Assembly (NCBI GenBank): GCA_013330055.1
Contig: DUJB01000010.1
Location: 9,017 to 20,094, forward strand
DNA length: 11,078 nt
Direction: 5' to 3'
DNA from: Nitrosopumilaceae archaeon
Lineage (GTDB): Archaea > Thermoproteota > Nitrososphaeria > Nitrososphaerales > Nitrosopumilaceae
Below the pieces are notes generated by a model that was not told the origin of the DNA, did not search any database, and saw only the letters and a program-made list of their open reading frames with translations. Position numbers and translations under genes: made by a program. Below, one piece after another: positions 1-7,368 of the stretch (positions within the stretch are counted from its first letter, which is position 1; each line of letters starts with the position of its first letter).

Positions 1-74
1 GCGGAGTTAGTCCAGCCCGGCACGACGTCAGCTTCCCAAGCTGAAGGCCGCGGGTTCAAATCCCGCACTCCGCA
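1..74 (+). tRNA. tRNA-Gly (anticodon CCC)
   Basis: A complete cloverleaf can be folded by eye. The acceptor stem pairs 1-7 with 67-73, and 74 is an A discriminator base. A D stem of three pairs is 10-12 with 24-26. The anticodon stem is 28-32 with 40-44, enclosing loop TTCCCAA with anticodon CCC at 35-37. The T stem is 50-54 with 62-66 around loop TTCAAAT. The anticodon reads GGG glycine codons. CCA is not encoded and there is no intron. The gene starts exactly at the window edge, so its promoter lies outside. It is convergent with the HIT gene, whose stop codon lies only 19 bp downstream. Confidence 0.95.
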
Positions 75-89
75 TTTAATTATCAAGAA

Positions 90-95
90 TTTTTT
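90..95 (+). terminator. Oligo-T tract downstream of tRNA-Gly
   Basis: A run of six T lies 16 nt after the tRNA 3' end. Archaeal RNA polymerase terminates at oligo-T tracts, so this is the likely stop for the tRNA transcript. It overlaps the last codons of the convergent HIT gene. The assignment rests only on position and composition. Confidence 0.4.
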
Positions 96-513
96 AAGAT
101 TCAATTTTTTTATTGAGTTTTTCTGCAATTTGATCAAGTTCATCATTTGTAAAATGAGGTCTTTTTCTAAACATGCTATGAACTGAGCCAGCACCGTCAT
201 CAATAGTTCGTGGTATAATATGTACATGCACATGAGGTACTTCTTGTCCACTTTCTTTTCCGTTATGAATAGCTATAAGCGAAGAGGAAAACAATAATTC
301 GATCTTGTTTGTAAGAACTCTCACTGATTCAAATAAATCTATATTATCATCGTTACTCATTTCTTGAATCTTTGAATAATGATTTTTTGGAATGACTAGG
401 GTATGACCTTTTGTTAAAGGAAAGACATCCAGAAATGCTAAGGATTTTTCCGTTTCCATTATTTTTCGTGCAGGGATCTTTCCTTCTACTATATTACAAA
501 AAATGCAATCCAT
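94..513 (-). CDS. HIT-family nucleotide-binding hydrolase (HINT-like)
   Basis: A 139-residue protein of typical HIT-family length. The signature histidine triad is PHVHVHII at residues 93-100; by family analogy His96 is the nucleophile that attacks the alpha-phosphate of the nucleotide substrate. The N-terminal CIFC (Cys3, Cys6) with His45 and His94 resembles the zinc site of many HINT proteins. GHTLVIPK at 36-43 and the DVFP segment at 29-32 are also family hallmarks. HINT enzymes hydrolyse adenosine phosphoramidates and related mononucleotides in the cytoplasm; the true substrate here cannot be read from sequence. The start is ATG with no clear Shine-Dalgarno. It is the last gene of a three-gene minus-strand cluster, 44-45 bp after the C39/TPR gene, so co-transcription is plausible. 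Confidence 0.93.
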   Translation of the reverse strand: MDCIFCNIVEGKIPARKIMETEKSLAFLDVFPLTKGHTLVIPKNHYSKIQEMSNDDNIDLFESVRVLTNKIELLFSSSLIAIHNGKESGQEVPHVHVHIIPRTIDDGAGSVHSMFRKRPHFTNDELDQIAEKLNKKIES

Positions 514-557
514 AAATTATTATTCACTAAAGTGTTGTAAAACCTTTCTATAGAAAA

Positions 558-1493
558 TTACAGCTCTTTTATTGCTTCTAGTATGTTAACTTTGTCTGCT
601 GCATTAGGCATTTGATTCAAATAAGTTAAAAAATCTTCTTTGGCTTCATTTTTTTTGTCTTGTTCTAATCTTACCAAACCACGATTTTTGTAAATTGGAC
701 CAAACCGGTTTGGGTTTATTTCGATTGCTTTTGTGTAGAAGTTTTCTGCATTTTGATAATCTTTCATTTTTAGATAGTAGTTGCCAAGGCCGCGGTACGC
801 GAGATAACACGATTTGTTGCATTCTATGCTTTTTTGATAGTATTTTATTGCCTCTGGAGAGTTTTGATCATTTAACATTCCGCCAAGAAGACAGAATGCT
901 GTAGAATTCGTTTGATCTATCTCAAGGGCTTTTTTTAATGTATTCACTACATCACCAAGTTTTTTCTGTAAACGCAATTTTTCAGAAATAAAACAATACC
1001 TATTTGATTTTTCTAGTTTTATGTTTTCAGGATGTAATTTGGAAAGGATGTCAGAAGGTGCAATTAGAAGCATTAATCTTCCATCTTCTGACCACTGTTG
1101 ATCAAATTTTTTTTCTGGAATAACTCCTATTGTATCAGGTTTAGGGAAATAATGGATTATTGTACTTTCTGTCTCATCATATCCAGAAATAACTGAGGCA
1201 TGTTGTACAGTATCCTGTATACCGGGAAGAATGACAATTGGAGGAATTCCTGAATCAATTATTTTTTTCAATTCTCCAATGGAAGAACTTAGAATCAAAC
1301 TTGTCAAGCCGTGTCTTTCTGCAAGCTCGATTCCTTCGATCATTATGCTTCCTTTCATGTTTGGATATTTTTTGGAGATCTCTTTTGCTTCTGAAAATGG
1401 CAAATCAACTCCCCAGTATTTGGAAACAACTGTGATTACAAGCGGTAGGCAAATGTTTTCTTCATCTTCTTCTACTACTGGTAGAAAAAGCAT
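558..1493 (-). CDS. C39-like cysteine peptidase domain fused to TPR repeats
   Basis: I choose the ATG at 1493 (311 aa). A TTG at 1508 would add five residues, but GGAG at 1503-1506 sits 9 nt before the ATG as a Shine-Dalgarno and overlaps the TTG codon. Residues ~1-150 resemble peptidase family C39 as found in bacteriocin-processing and PA2778-like proteins: ENICLP at 12-17 with candidate nucleophile Cys15, QHASVISGYD at 97-106 with His98, and a YFPKPD segment ending in Asp120. The usual C-G-P is C-L-P here, so activity is uncertain. Residues ~165-300 contain about four TPR units (for example the motif ending KAIEINPN at 255-262), a protein-binding scaffold. No signal peptide or membrane segment is visible, so it is probably cytoplasmic. 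It lies about 50 bp behind the amidotransferase gene. Domain assignment is good; the substrate is unknown. Confidence 0.8.
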   Translation of the reverse strand: MLFLPVVEEDEENICLPLVITVVSKYWGVDLPFSEAKEISKKYPNMKGSIMIEGIELAERHGLTSLILSSSIGELKKIIDSGIPPIVILPGIQDTVQHASVISGYDETESTIIHYFPKPDTIGVIPEKKFDQQWSEDGRLMLLIAPSDILSKLHPENIKLEKSNRYCFISEKLRLQKKLGDVVNTLKKALEIDQTNSTAFCLLGGMLNDQNSPEAIKYYQKSIECNKSCYLAYRGLGNYYLKMKDYQNAENFYTKAIEINPNRFGPIYKNRGLVRLEQDKKNEAKEDFLTYLNQMPNAADKVNILEAIKEL

Positions 1494-1502
1494 GTGTTCT
1501 GA

Positions 1503-1506
1503 CTCC
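1503..1506 (-). promoter_or_regulatory. Shine-Dalgarno deciding the start of the C39/TPR gene
   Basis: On the minus strand GGAG lies 9 nt before the ATG at 1493. It is inside the alternative TTG-initiated reading, for which no such site is visible upstream. This favours the ATG start and suggests internal translation initiation on a shared mRNA from the amidotransferase gene. Confidence 0.45.
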
Positions 1507-1542
1507 AAGAAGTATGATATTAACCGCTAGATATTAAAACCA

Positions 1543-2085
1543 TCAAATTAAGACAAATTTCTCTAATAGAAGTTTTCCATCACTGCTCATCTCTGGATGA
1601 AATTGTGTACCAAAGATATTTAATTTATTATATTGGATAATTTCAAAATCACAAACATCAGATTTGGCAATCTGTGTGAAAGCCGTGTCTAACTTTGATA
1701 TTAAATATGAATGGCTTTCAAATACGTTGATTTTCCCGTTACAAAGAGGATTTGTTTTTAGTATCTCGATTTCTTGATTTCCCTTGTGTATCTGATCCAT
1801 TTTCTTAAGTGTACCACCAAGCGTGAGAGCAAGAATTTCTGCACCATAACATATTCCAAGAAGCGGTTTCTTTTCAGCAACAGCATATTTGATTAATTTT
1901 GAATTAACTGCATTCATTGATGGATCGTTTTTTCTTCTGCCAGAGAGGATTAGTGCTGAATATTTGAAGAGATTTGATGGAACAATTTTATCAAAAGTGA
2001 TGGTTTCATGATGTATTTCTTTCTCAATTAAAAAATCTAGTAATGATCTTGTATAAACAGATCCATTATCTACTACTAAAAGCAT
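1543..2085 (-). CDS. Class I glutamine amidotransferase-like protein (GuaA-subunit-A-like)
   Basis: A 180-residue stand-alone class I glutaminase fold, close in length to archaeal GMP synthase subunit A. The nucleophile elbow is GICYG (Cys79), and the FHPE motif supplies His163 and Glu165, so the Cys-His-Glu triad is complete. The N-terminal LLVVDNGSVYTRSLL and the C-terminal IFGTQFHPEM match the subunit layout. In the glutaminase family such proteins release ammonia for a synthetase partner. The loop after strand 3, usually SGGP and part of the oxyanion site, reads SGRRKNDP at 48-55, which is atypical. No ATP-pyrophosphatase (GuaAb) gene is adjacent, so a role in GMP synthesis is not established; another acceptor or a peptide-cleaving role is possible. 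The start is ATG with a TATA-like box about 24 nt upstream. It heads the minus-strand cluster. Confidence 0.85.
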   Translation of the reverse strand: MLLVVDNGSVYTRSLLDFLIEKEIHHETITFDKIVPSNLFKYSALILSGRRKNDPSMNAVNSKLIKYAVAEKKPLLGICYGAEILALTLGGTLKKMDQIHKGNQEIEILKTNPLCNGKINVFESHSYLISKLDTAFTQIAKSDVCDFEIIQYNKLNIFGTQFHPEMSSDGKLLLEKFVLI

Positions 2086-2104
2086 GTTTTGATAAAGTTT
2101 GTGA

Positions 2105-2113
2105 GGTATATTG
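2105..2113 (-). promoter_or_regulatory. TATA-like box for the amidotransferase cluster
   Basis: The minus strand reads CAATATACC, centred about 24 nt before the ATG at 2085. That is the spacing expected for a TATA box driving a leaderless or near-leaderless archaeal transcript. The rest of the 151-bp spacer 2086-2236 is AT-rich and holds no gene I can support; a second TATAAATA-like stretch on the minus strand near 2213-2222 would imply a leader of roughly 100 nt. Confidence 0.35.
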
Positions 2114-2236
2114 ACCTATTCCACTGGTTGTTACGTATTGGAATAGTTTGAAAGAAAATTCAGATTATGTACTTTTACAGTTTTTTTGAAATGAGTACAA
2201 TTAACAAAAGCTTATTTATATTCTCAATAATTGAAT

Positions 2237-5086
2237 TTATCCAACTTCTATTGAGACATAATGTAACTCTGGTATATTTTCAATTATCACTATGGAACCA
2301 AAATTGATGGTGTTGTCTTTCTCCCAAACAATTACCCTATCACTTCGAGGTTTTATGAAACTCTGTATGAAGTTTGAAACTAGTTTTTTTGTATCTTCAA
2401 GATCAGATTCTTGGAAGAAAGAAATTTTGCCTTCTTCAAATGATAATGGAATCTGTACTGAGGTAGGACTAACAATTTCGAGATTTTGTTCCTCAAATAA
2501 TGATTTTAGTGTCAATATACGTGAATCTCTATCAAGTTCTACATATCCTCCACTAGTGGATGGTGCAACACCGGAGAGTTTGGCAAGATATGCCTCAAAG
2601 GCTTGTTGAGCTGTGTTTCCCATTCCAACATAATACTCACCATCAAATGCAGCACCAACAGCTGCAATTGTTCCAAGTTGAGTAACAACTCCACCAGCGC
2701 CTGCAGTATATACTGGAATGAAATAAACATCATGATCACCAATTCTGTATAGAATGTTGTCTCCAATTCTTGGATTTCTTAGTAATGTCTTTAATTGAGC
2801 AAAGTCAGGATCTCTATCCAATGCCTCACGTACTGCCGTAGGACCTAAAAGTTTGGTTTCAGAATCTAGCGGTACTTCATAAAATTGCATCTTTCCCAAG
2901 TTTTTCAGATCATTTTCTACTACCATAAAACCTGCTAGGTTTCGTCCCTCTGAACCGCGTAATTCAAGAGAAAGCAATCCAACGTATGCGCTTGTATCAA
3001 ATCCTGGCGGTTTTGCTTGTACATAATATGCGCCTAGTCCTTGTGGAACTTCATAGAATTCCTTTGCTTGTATGAAGGTAGAAGTGTCTGTGACATGATA
3101 TATGTTATACATCTCAACTTTCCAGTTGAATAGTTCCTCAGGATATCGTATTTGTTTTTCAAGCCATGCAGGAGTTTCGATAAATTTGTCTTTGTATTGG
3201 CTTACAAACATGTTTGTGAAAAAGTCGTCTCCTGTTTTTATTAGAGATATGTTACCATCATATACATCAACTAACGCATATCCAACGAGTCTAAGGTACG
3301 GATTACTGACAGTCCATGGAATATTATGTGTATCAAATCCAATTATCAGAGGAATGAGCCAGTAGGTTTTTTGACCATCGGTAACAGGTAGAGCATCAAC
3401 TTCTTGTCCAAAGAGATCATATTGGAAATATGGATAAAGTGTTTGCATTCTATCATGAATGTCTCTAAATCTCATAACGTGGATGGATTCTGTTGGATAA
3501 GAGAGCAAAAAGTTTGGTTCAAAGATTTGACTTAGTGGCGGTGCTACATCCAGACCCCCTTCTCCATTGTATAATGCATTGTTTAGTTCTGCAGTTGTGT
3601 CTCCTCTATTTGCTGGGTAGGCAGACCAAGTTTCTTGGAAGAGCCCCCCTTCTCCATAGTAGATAGCTCTTTGCTTGAATAGCGTACTACTGTCAATTAT
3701 TGTACCATTACTTGCTTCTAGAGTGAGGAATCCGTTTGGAACATGTGTGTATACGAGATGCTCATTATACCATCTGTTTTCTAAGCTTACAGATGATGGG
3801 AGAACAGGCTTCATTGATGCTGTCCAGTATAGCTTATCATTAAATCTTAGAATGTCATTATCTTCAAAGTCAACATATGGTATTAGACCAATCTCTGGCT
3901 TCAGTTTTGCAAACGCTGCATCCCAGTCCCAAATTCTTACATTGTTAAGAGTTTCCTTATTTTGTAGTATATAATTTTTAATGTTGCTTGGAGGAACAGA
4001 TTCTAGTTTTACTTCATGTGTATTGCTCTTAATTTGATCTAGTTGACCAAGGTGTTGGTTTATGCCTATTTGTTGAGCTTTGTAAGGACCAAGATATTCA
4101 ATTTTTCTTGCATCAGCAATGCTGTTGTTAACAGCCATTATAGAACCTGCAATTACTGCAATAGCAAGTATTGTAAGAACACGTATGTAGATGTCCCGCT
4201 TTGATGGTTGAATTATTACTCTTGATCTATACTTGTCAACAAAATAAAACGCAATAAGACTAAATCCTGCTGCAAGTGTTCCACCTATTGCATATCTTGT
4301 GTTGTAATCTATCTGGTTGGTGAAAAACATGTTGATGCCAGCCCACAATATTCCTATGCCAATTATTCCCTCAATTGTGGCAATGTAATCCAGGAATCTT
4401 GGTTTGCCCTTTGATGCGTCCTGCAGGTAGTTTGTAACCACTTTAATGACAGGATGTAATCCAACATACAGTACTAGACGTATACCTATTGCTGCAAGTA
4501 TAGGTGGAACCAAAATTGTTAAAGCTGGAATCATCGGAACAATTCGATCTGTAGCATAGGAAGGATCTGTCGGAGGTGTAGTAAAAGAAAGTGAAAATAA
4601 CCCCCATATACTTTCTACACCAAGTTCATTTCCTTCTAACAGATATTGTATTGCAAAACCAAACATTAGATTACTAAAAAGTGCTCCAAAAAGTAACACC
4701 TTCGTAATTTGCCAGATCACAAAATTAGGAACGCTTAGTTTGTAGTCTAGAAAACTTGGAATGTTAGATGATATTGAACTACTTTCTCCTTTTTTTAGAA
4801 AATTTATTGCTGTATGAATTGCATACCATGCTACTGAGGAGCGATTTTTTATGTTGACTCTAATTAATGTGATTGATGCTAGGATTAGAGCAGAAATGAT
4901 GGAATAGAACAAAGGTTTTGTAAAGAGATCGTTAAACTCATTTACATTCATGAATAAGACTACTGCTTGGTTACCAACTACAACAAAGATTACTATGCCT
5001 ATGAGCGCAGCAAGTCCTAGACGAACATACCTTCCAGCATCGGGCGATTGTGGACTGTTTTCAGTAGATGAGCTATACAAAATCAC
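2237..5086 (-). CDS. UPF0182 family large membrane protein (COG1615)
   Basis: A 949-residue protein of the usual UPF0182 size and layout. Hydrophobic segments suggest seven N-terminal membrane helices at about 22-46, 59-76, 124-150, 184-210, 237-255, 264-283 and 301-320. A soluble region of over 600 residues follows, probably outside the membrane. Family hallmarks are WYNEHLVYTHVPNGF, the paired YGEGGL and NGEGGL segments, and ESIHVMRFRDIHDRM followed by YPYFQYD. The family occurs in actinobacteria, cyanobacteria and archaea and has no established function. The start codon is GTG at 5084-5086, and a TTG at 5078-5080 is an alternative. An ATG at 5095-5097 is out of frame and meets a stop after four codons. 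The gene stands alone, divergent from priL, with 151 bp separating it from the next minus-strand gene. Confidence 0.92.
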   Translation of the reverse strand: MILYSSSTENSPQSPDAGRYVRLGLAALIGIVIFVVVGNQAVVLFMNVNEFNDLFTKPLFYSIISALILASITLIRVNIKNRSSVAWYAIHTAINFLKKGESSSISSNIPSFLDYKLSVPNFVIWQITKVLLFGALFSNLMFGFAIQYLLEGNELGVESIWGLFSLSFTTPPTDPSYATDRIVPMIPALTILVPPILAAIGIRLVLYVGLHPVIKVVTNYLQDASKGKPRFLDYIATIEGIIGIGILWAGINMFFTNQIDYNTRYAIGGTLAAGFSLIAFYFVDKYRSRVIIQPSKRDIYIRVLTILAIAVIAGSIMAVNNSIADARKIEYLGPYKAQQIGINQHLGQLDQIKSNTHEVKLESVPPSNIKNYILQNKETLNNVRIWDWDAAFAKLKPEIGLIPYVDFEDNDILRFNDKLYWTASMKPVLPSSVSLENRWYNEHLVYTHVPNGFLTLEASNGTIIDSSTLFKQRAIYYGEGGLFQETWSAYPANRGDTTAELNNALYNGEGGLDVAPPLSQIFEPNFLLSYPTESIHVMRFRDIHDRMQTLYPYFQYDLFGQEVDALPVTDGQKTYWLIPLIIGFDTHNIPWTVSNPYLRLVGYALVDVYDGNISLIKTGDDFFTNMFVSQYKDKFIETPAWLEKQIRYPEELFNWKVEMYNIYHVTDTSTFIQAKEFYEVPQGLGAYYVQAKPPGFDTSAYVGLLSLELRGSEGRNLAGFMVVENDLKNLGKMQFYEVPLDSETKLLGPTAVREALDRDPDFAQLKTLLRNPRIGDNILYRIGDHDVYFIPVYTAGAGGVVTQLGTIAAVGAAFDGEYYVGMGNTAQQAFEAYLAKLSGVAPSTSGGYVELDRDSRILTLKSLFEEQNLEIVSPTSVQIPLSFEEGKISFFQESDLEDTKKLVSNFIQSFIKPRSDRVIVWEKDNTINFGSIVIIENIPELHYVSIEVG

Positions 5087-5103
5087 GCTACCTTCATTTG
5101 TGT

Positions 5104-5113
5104 CAAATTAATG
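5104..5113 (-). promoter_or_regulatory. TATA-like box for the UPF0182 gene
   Basis: The minus strand reads CATTAATTTG, centred about 22 nt before the GTG start at 5086. It sits in the 76-bp divergent spacer opposite the priL promoter, so both promoters would be packed back to back. Weak match, judged from spacing and composition. Confidence 0.25.
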
Positions 5114-5132
5114 TCTTACCAAAGGTCCGTAT

Positions 5133-5142
5133 ACATTTAAGG
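5133..5142 (+). promoter_or_regulatory. TATA-like box for priL-priS
   Basis: The sequence ACATTTAAGG is centred about 25 nt before the priL ATG at 5163. No Shine-Dalgarno lies in front of that ATG, so a leaderless transcript starting at or near the ATG is the simplest reading. Confidence 0.4.
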
Positions 5143-5162
5143 TCAAAAGAACAAAAGATATC

Positions 5163-6179
5163 ATGATACAACTAGGTATCAGAGATTTAGTAAAGTATCC
5201 CTTCCTTGCAGAAACAGGCGAATATCTACGTGATAAGGGCTTTAATTTGGAACAACTTGGTCATCCAGATTGGAAACCAATAGTGGAAAAAGCCTATGGA
5301 AGAATCGTGGTTGCTACAACAGGACAAATCTATGGTTCAGCTATCGAAGATTTTGAAAATATGGATTCTGAAATTCTTTCTTTTGTAATTGCAATAGTTT
5401 TGTTAAAATCAGCCGGTATACCAACTTTAATCAAAAGATTTTCTCTTTCAGAAGCAAGAAGAGCTGAAAGATACTTACAACGAGATCTTCTTCAGAAAAA
5501 AAATGAAACAAAATTAGAATTGCCATTAAAAATAATGCAAGATCTTTTTTCAGTTAAAGTGATGACAGATAAGGAGGATTTTGTTATCAGTGTGTCAGAT
5601 TATCTCAAACGTGCAGTTCAGTTTCACGAGAAAGAGTGGAAGCTGATAAACAGGAGAGTAGAAAATGGATTTGTGTTTTTGACTGCACATGAAACCGTTA
5701 GACTCATACGAAAAGAATTAGATGGATACATAAATTCAAAAATTCAGGCAGTTAACATTCCGTCTATCCCAGAAACATTCAGAGAACGTGTATCTGATCT
5801 ATCCTTACTTGCAAAAAAATTTTCGGAATATGTTATAGTTTCATCTGATTATCCGCCTTGCATCAAACATGCTATTGAAGTTCTTGATAGAGGAGAAAAT
5901 TTGCCGCATTCTGGAAGATTTATGCTTGCTACATATCTATTATCAAAAGGTCAAACTGCAGATCAGATTGCTCCACTATTTAAGAATGCGCCAGACTATA
6001 ACGAACGTGTGACAAGATATCAGCTTGATCATATTGCAGGCTCTTCTGGAAAAGGAACAAAATATTCTTGCCCTTCATGTGATAAGCTAAAAAGTGAAAA
6101 TCTTTGTTTTGAAATCCCTGAATGTAATGGGATCATAAACCCGACTCAGTTTGGAAAAAAGAGGACTGCAAATGTTTGA
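5163..6179 (+). CDS. priL: DNA primase large subunit PriL
   Basis: A 338-residue protein matching archaeal/eukaryotic primase large subunits. The N-terminal helical part contacts the catalytic subunit. The C-terminal part (~225-330) shows the conserved iron-sulfur domain: PPCIKHAIEVL with Cys233, then NLPHSGRFMLATYLL at 246-260, YQLDHIAG at 286-293, and the cysteines at 303, 306, 315 and 321, followed by NPTQFG. Four of these cysteines should bind a 4Fe-4S cluster, with Cys233, Cys315 and Cys321 plus 303 or 306 as candidates. PriL forms a heterodimer with PriS and helps initiate and measure RNA primers for replication. Translation begins at ATG 5163 behind a TATA-like box and no visible Shine-Dalgarno. 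Its last codons overlap the start of priS. Confidence 0.93.
   Translation: MIQLGIRDLVKYPFLAETGEYLRDKGFNLEQLGHPDWKPIVEKAYGRIVVATTGQIYGSAIEDFENMDSEILSFVIAIVLLKSAGIPTLIKRFSLSEARRAERYLQRDLLQKKNETKLELPLKIMQDLFSVKVMTDKEDFVISVSDYLKRAVQFHEKEWKLINRRVENGFVFLTAHETVRLIRKELDGYINSKIQAVNIPSIPETFRERVSDLSLLAKKFSEYVIVSSDYPPCIKHAIEVLDRGENLPHSGRFMLATYLLSKGQTADQIAPLFKNAPDYNERVTRYQLDHIAGSSGKGTKYSCPSCDKLKSENLCFEIPECNGIINPTQFGKKRTANV
6161..6164 (+). promoter_or_regulatory. Shine-Dalgarno deciding the priS start
   Basis: GAGG at 6161-6164 lies 7 nt before the ATG at 6172 and within the end of priL. It selects ATG 6172 over an in-frame TTG at 6151, and indicates coupled translation of priS after priL. Confidence 0.6.
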
Positions 6180-7293
6180 AAAAAATGTGAAACTAGTAAA
6201 TGATGTTTTCAAAGAGTATTATTTTAAACACTTTGAACTTATTCATGTTCCTACAAGAACCTCTGAACGAGAATTTGGTTATCAAAAATTCAATGAGGGA
6301 ATGACAAGACATCTTTCCATAAAAGACGATAAAGAACTACATTTGTTACTAATGACACAGGTTCCATCTGATGTATATTGCTCAAATGCGTATTACTCAT
6401 TTCCAAATCTACCCATGTCAGAAAAGGACTGGAAGGGCGCTGATCTAATTTTTGATATTGATGCAAAAGATCTGAAGCTTGATTGTAGAACTAGTCATAT
6501 TTGTTGCAAGTGCAACTCTTGTCAAAACATTGTAAAACAAGGAATTAATTGTTCGGTATGCGGATCTACAAAACTTGAAACGATATCTGTAACATGTAAA
6601 AATTGCATGTCTGAATCAAAGAAAGAGGTGGTAAGACTACTTGAAATATTAACCAAAGATTTTGGAATCCAAAAAGAAGAGATTAAAGTATGCTTTTCTG
6701 GAAATGAAGGATTTCATGTATATGTAGTAAATTCTGACTATCAAACTCTAGATTCAAGAGAGAGAGCAGATCTGGCAGACTATATCATGTTTAATGGAAT
6801 AATACCAGAAACTCTTGGTATGAACAAACAAAATAATTCTAAATCTACACTTCCTGATGTAAATGAAAGAGGTTGGCGTGGTAGAGTTGCAAAAGAGATC
6901 TTTGGTTCTAAGTCTAAACGAGCAAAGATTGTACAAGAAGTCATTTCAGGAGGATATTCAGTATTTCAAGCAAAACTTGAAGATTGGAGACAAGAAATAG
7001 GAGTAAAGATCGATCCTAAGGTAACCATGGATATTCATCGAATATTTAGATTAGAAGGATCTCTAAACAGCAAGAGTGGTCTTTCAAAGATATTGTGCAA
7101 AGATTTAGAAAATTTTGATCCATTTTCTGATGCATGCCTTCTTGGTGATGAGAATGTTGAGATTATAGCAAATTGCCCAATTTCCTTTAAACTCAAAAAT
7201 AAAAAATACGGTCCATATGAAAAAGAGAAAATAACAGTTCCAAAATATGCAGCTGTTTATATGATATGCAAAGGTTTTGCAGATATTAATTAA
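6172..7293 (+). CDS. priS: DNA primase small (catalytic) subunit PriS
   Basis: A 373-residue archaeo-eukaryotic primase when started at ATG 6172; an in-frame TTG at 6151 would add seven residues but lacks a ribosome-binding site. The metal-binding motif FDID gives Asp95 and Asp97. The nucleotide-binding motif SGNEGFH is at 177-183. The third carboxylate is probably Asp281, before the IHRIFRLEGSLNSKSGL region. A cysteine-rich segment at about 105-145 contains CCKC, CNSC, CSVC and CKNC, consistent with zinc binding. PriS polymerises RNA or DNA primers and works as a dimer with PriL. The ATG overlaps the priL stop (ATGTTTGA), so the two subunits are made from one mRNA in a matched ratio. Confidence 0.94.
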   Translation: MFEKNVKLVNDVFKEYYFKHFELIHVPTRTSEREFGYQKFNEGMTRHLSIKDDKELHLLLMTQVPSDVYCSNAYYSFPNLPMSEKDWKGADLIFDIDAKDLKLDCRTSHICCKCNSCQNIVKQGINCSVCGSTKLETISVTCKNCMSESKKEVVRLLEILTKDFGIQKEEIKVCFSGNEGFHVYVVNSDYQTLDSRERADLADYIMFNGIIPETLGMNKQNNSKSTLPDVNERGWRGRVAKEIFGSKSKRAKIVQEVISGGYSVFQAKLEDWRQEIGVKIDPKVTMDIHRIFRLEGSLNSKSGLSKILCKDLENFDPFSDACLLGDENVEIIANCPISFKLKNKKYGPYEKEKITVPKYAAVYMICKGFADIN

Positions 7294-7311
7294 AAGATCA
7301 ATATTAATGAA

Positions 7312-7317
7312 TTTTTT
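7312..7317 (+). terminator. Oligo-T tract after priS
   Basis: Six T follow the priS stop by 18 nt, in an AT-rich stretch without a GC-rich hairpin. This fits archaeal oligo-T termination and would separate the primase transcript from nfo, which has its own promoter-like sequence. Confidence 0.4.
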
Positions 7318-7338
7318 AAAATCATCTAACACAAGGAG

Positions 7339-7349
7339 TTTAAATTATA
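7339..7349 (+). promoter_or_regulatory. BRE/TATA-like promoter for nfo-glyS
   Basis: TTTAAATTATA is centred about 25 nt before the nfo ATG at 7369 and is preceded by the purine-rich AAGGAG, which could act as a BRE. That AAGGAG is more than 30 nt from the ATG and so cannot serve as a ribosome-binding site. The arrangement points to a leaderless nfo message. Confidence 0.5.
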
Positions 7350-7368
7350 CTCGATAATTACCCACTTT

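Noticed and set aside
1..513. tRNA gene as an integration site for a mobile element
   Set aside because: No integrase and no second copy of the tRNA 3' end is visible in the window; the genes next to the tRNA are ordinary.
695..1530. Several + strand frames of 65-99 codons opposite the C39/TPR gene
   Set aside because: They are antisense shadows without motifs; the minus-strand protein has recognisable domains across the same stretch.
2201..2236. TATA-like TTATTTATATTC and the short inverted repeat TCAAT-A-ATTGA as a promoter or terminator
   Set aside because: Both are expected by chance in AT-rich spacer sequence, and no gene starts at the right distance on the + strand.
2191..2307. A 38-codon + strand frame beginning MSTINKSLF, starting in the spacer before the UPF0182 stop
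   Set aside because: It mostly overlaps the 3' end of the UPF0182 gene in antisense, has no ribosome-binding site, and composition explains its hydrophobic look.
3540..3665. A repeated 13-nt string ATGGAGAAGGGGG (minus strand) about 90 bp apart
   Set aside because: It encodes the two GEGGL motifs of the UPF0182 family, so protein conservation explains it and no mobile or regulatory repeat is needed.
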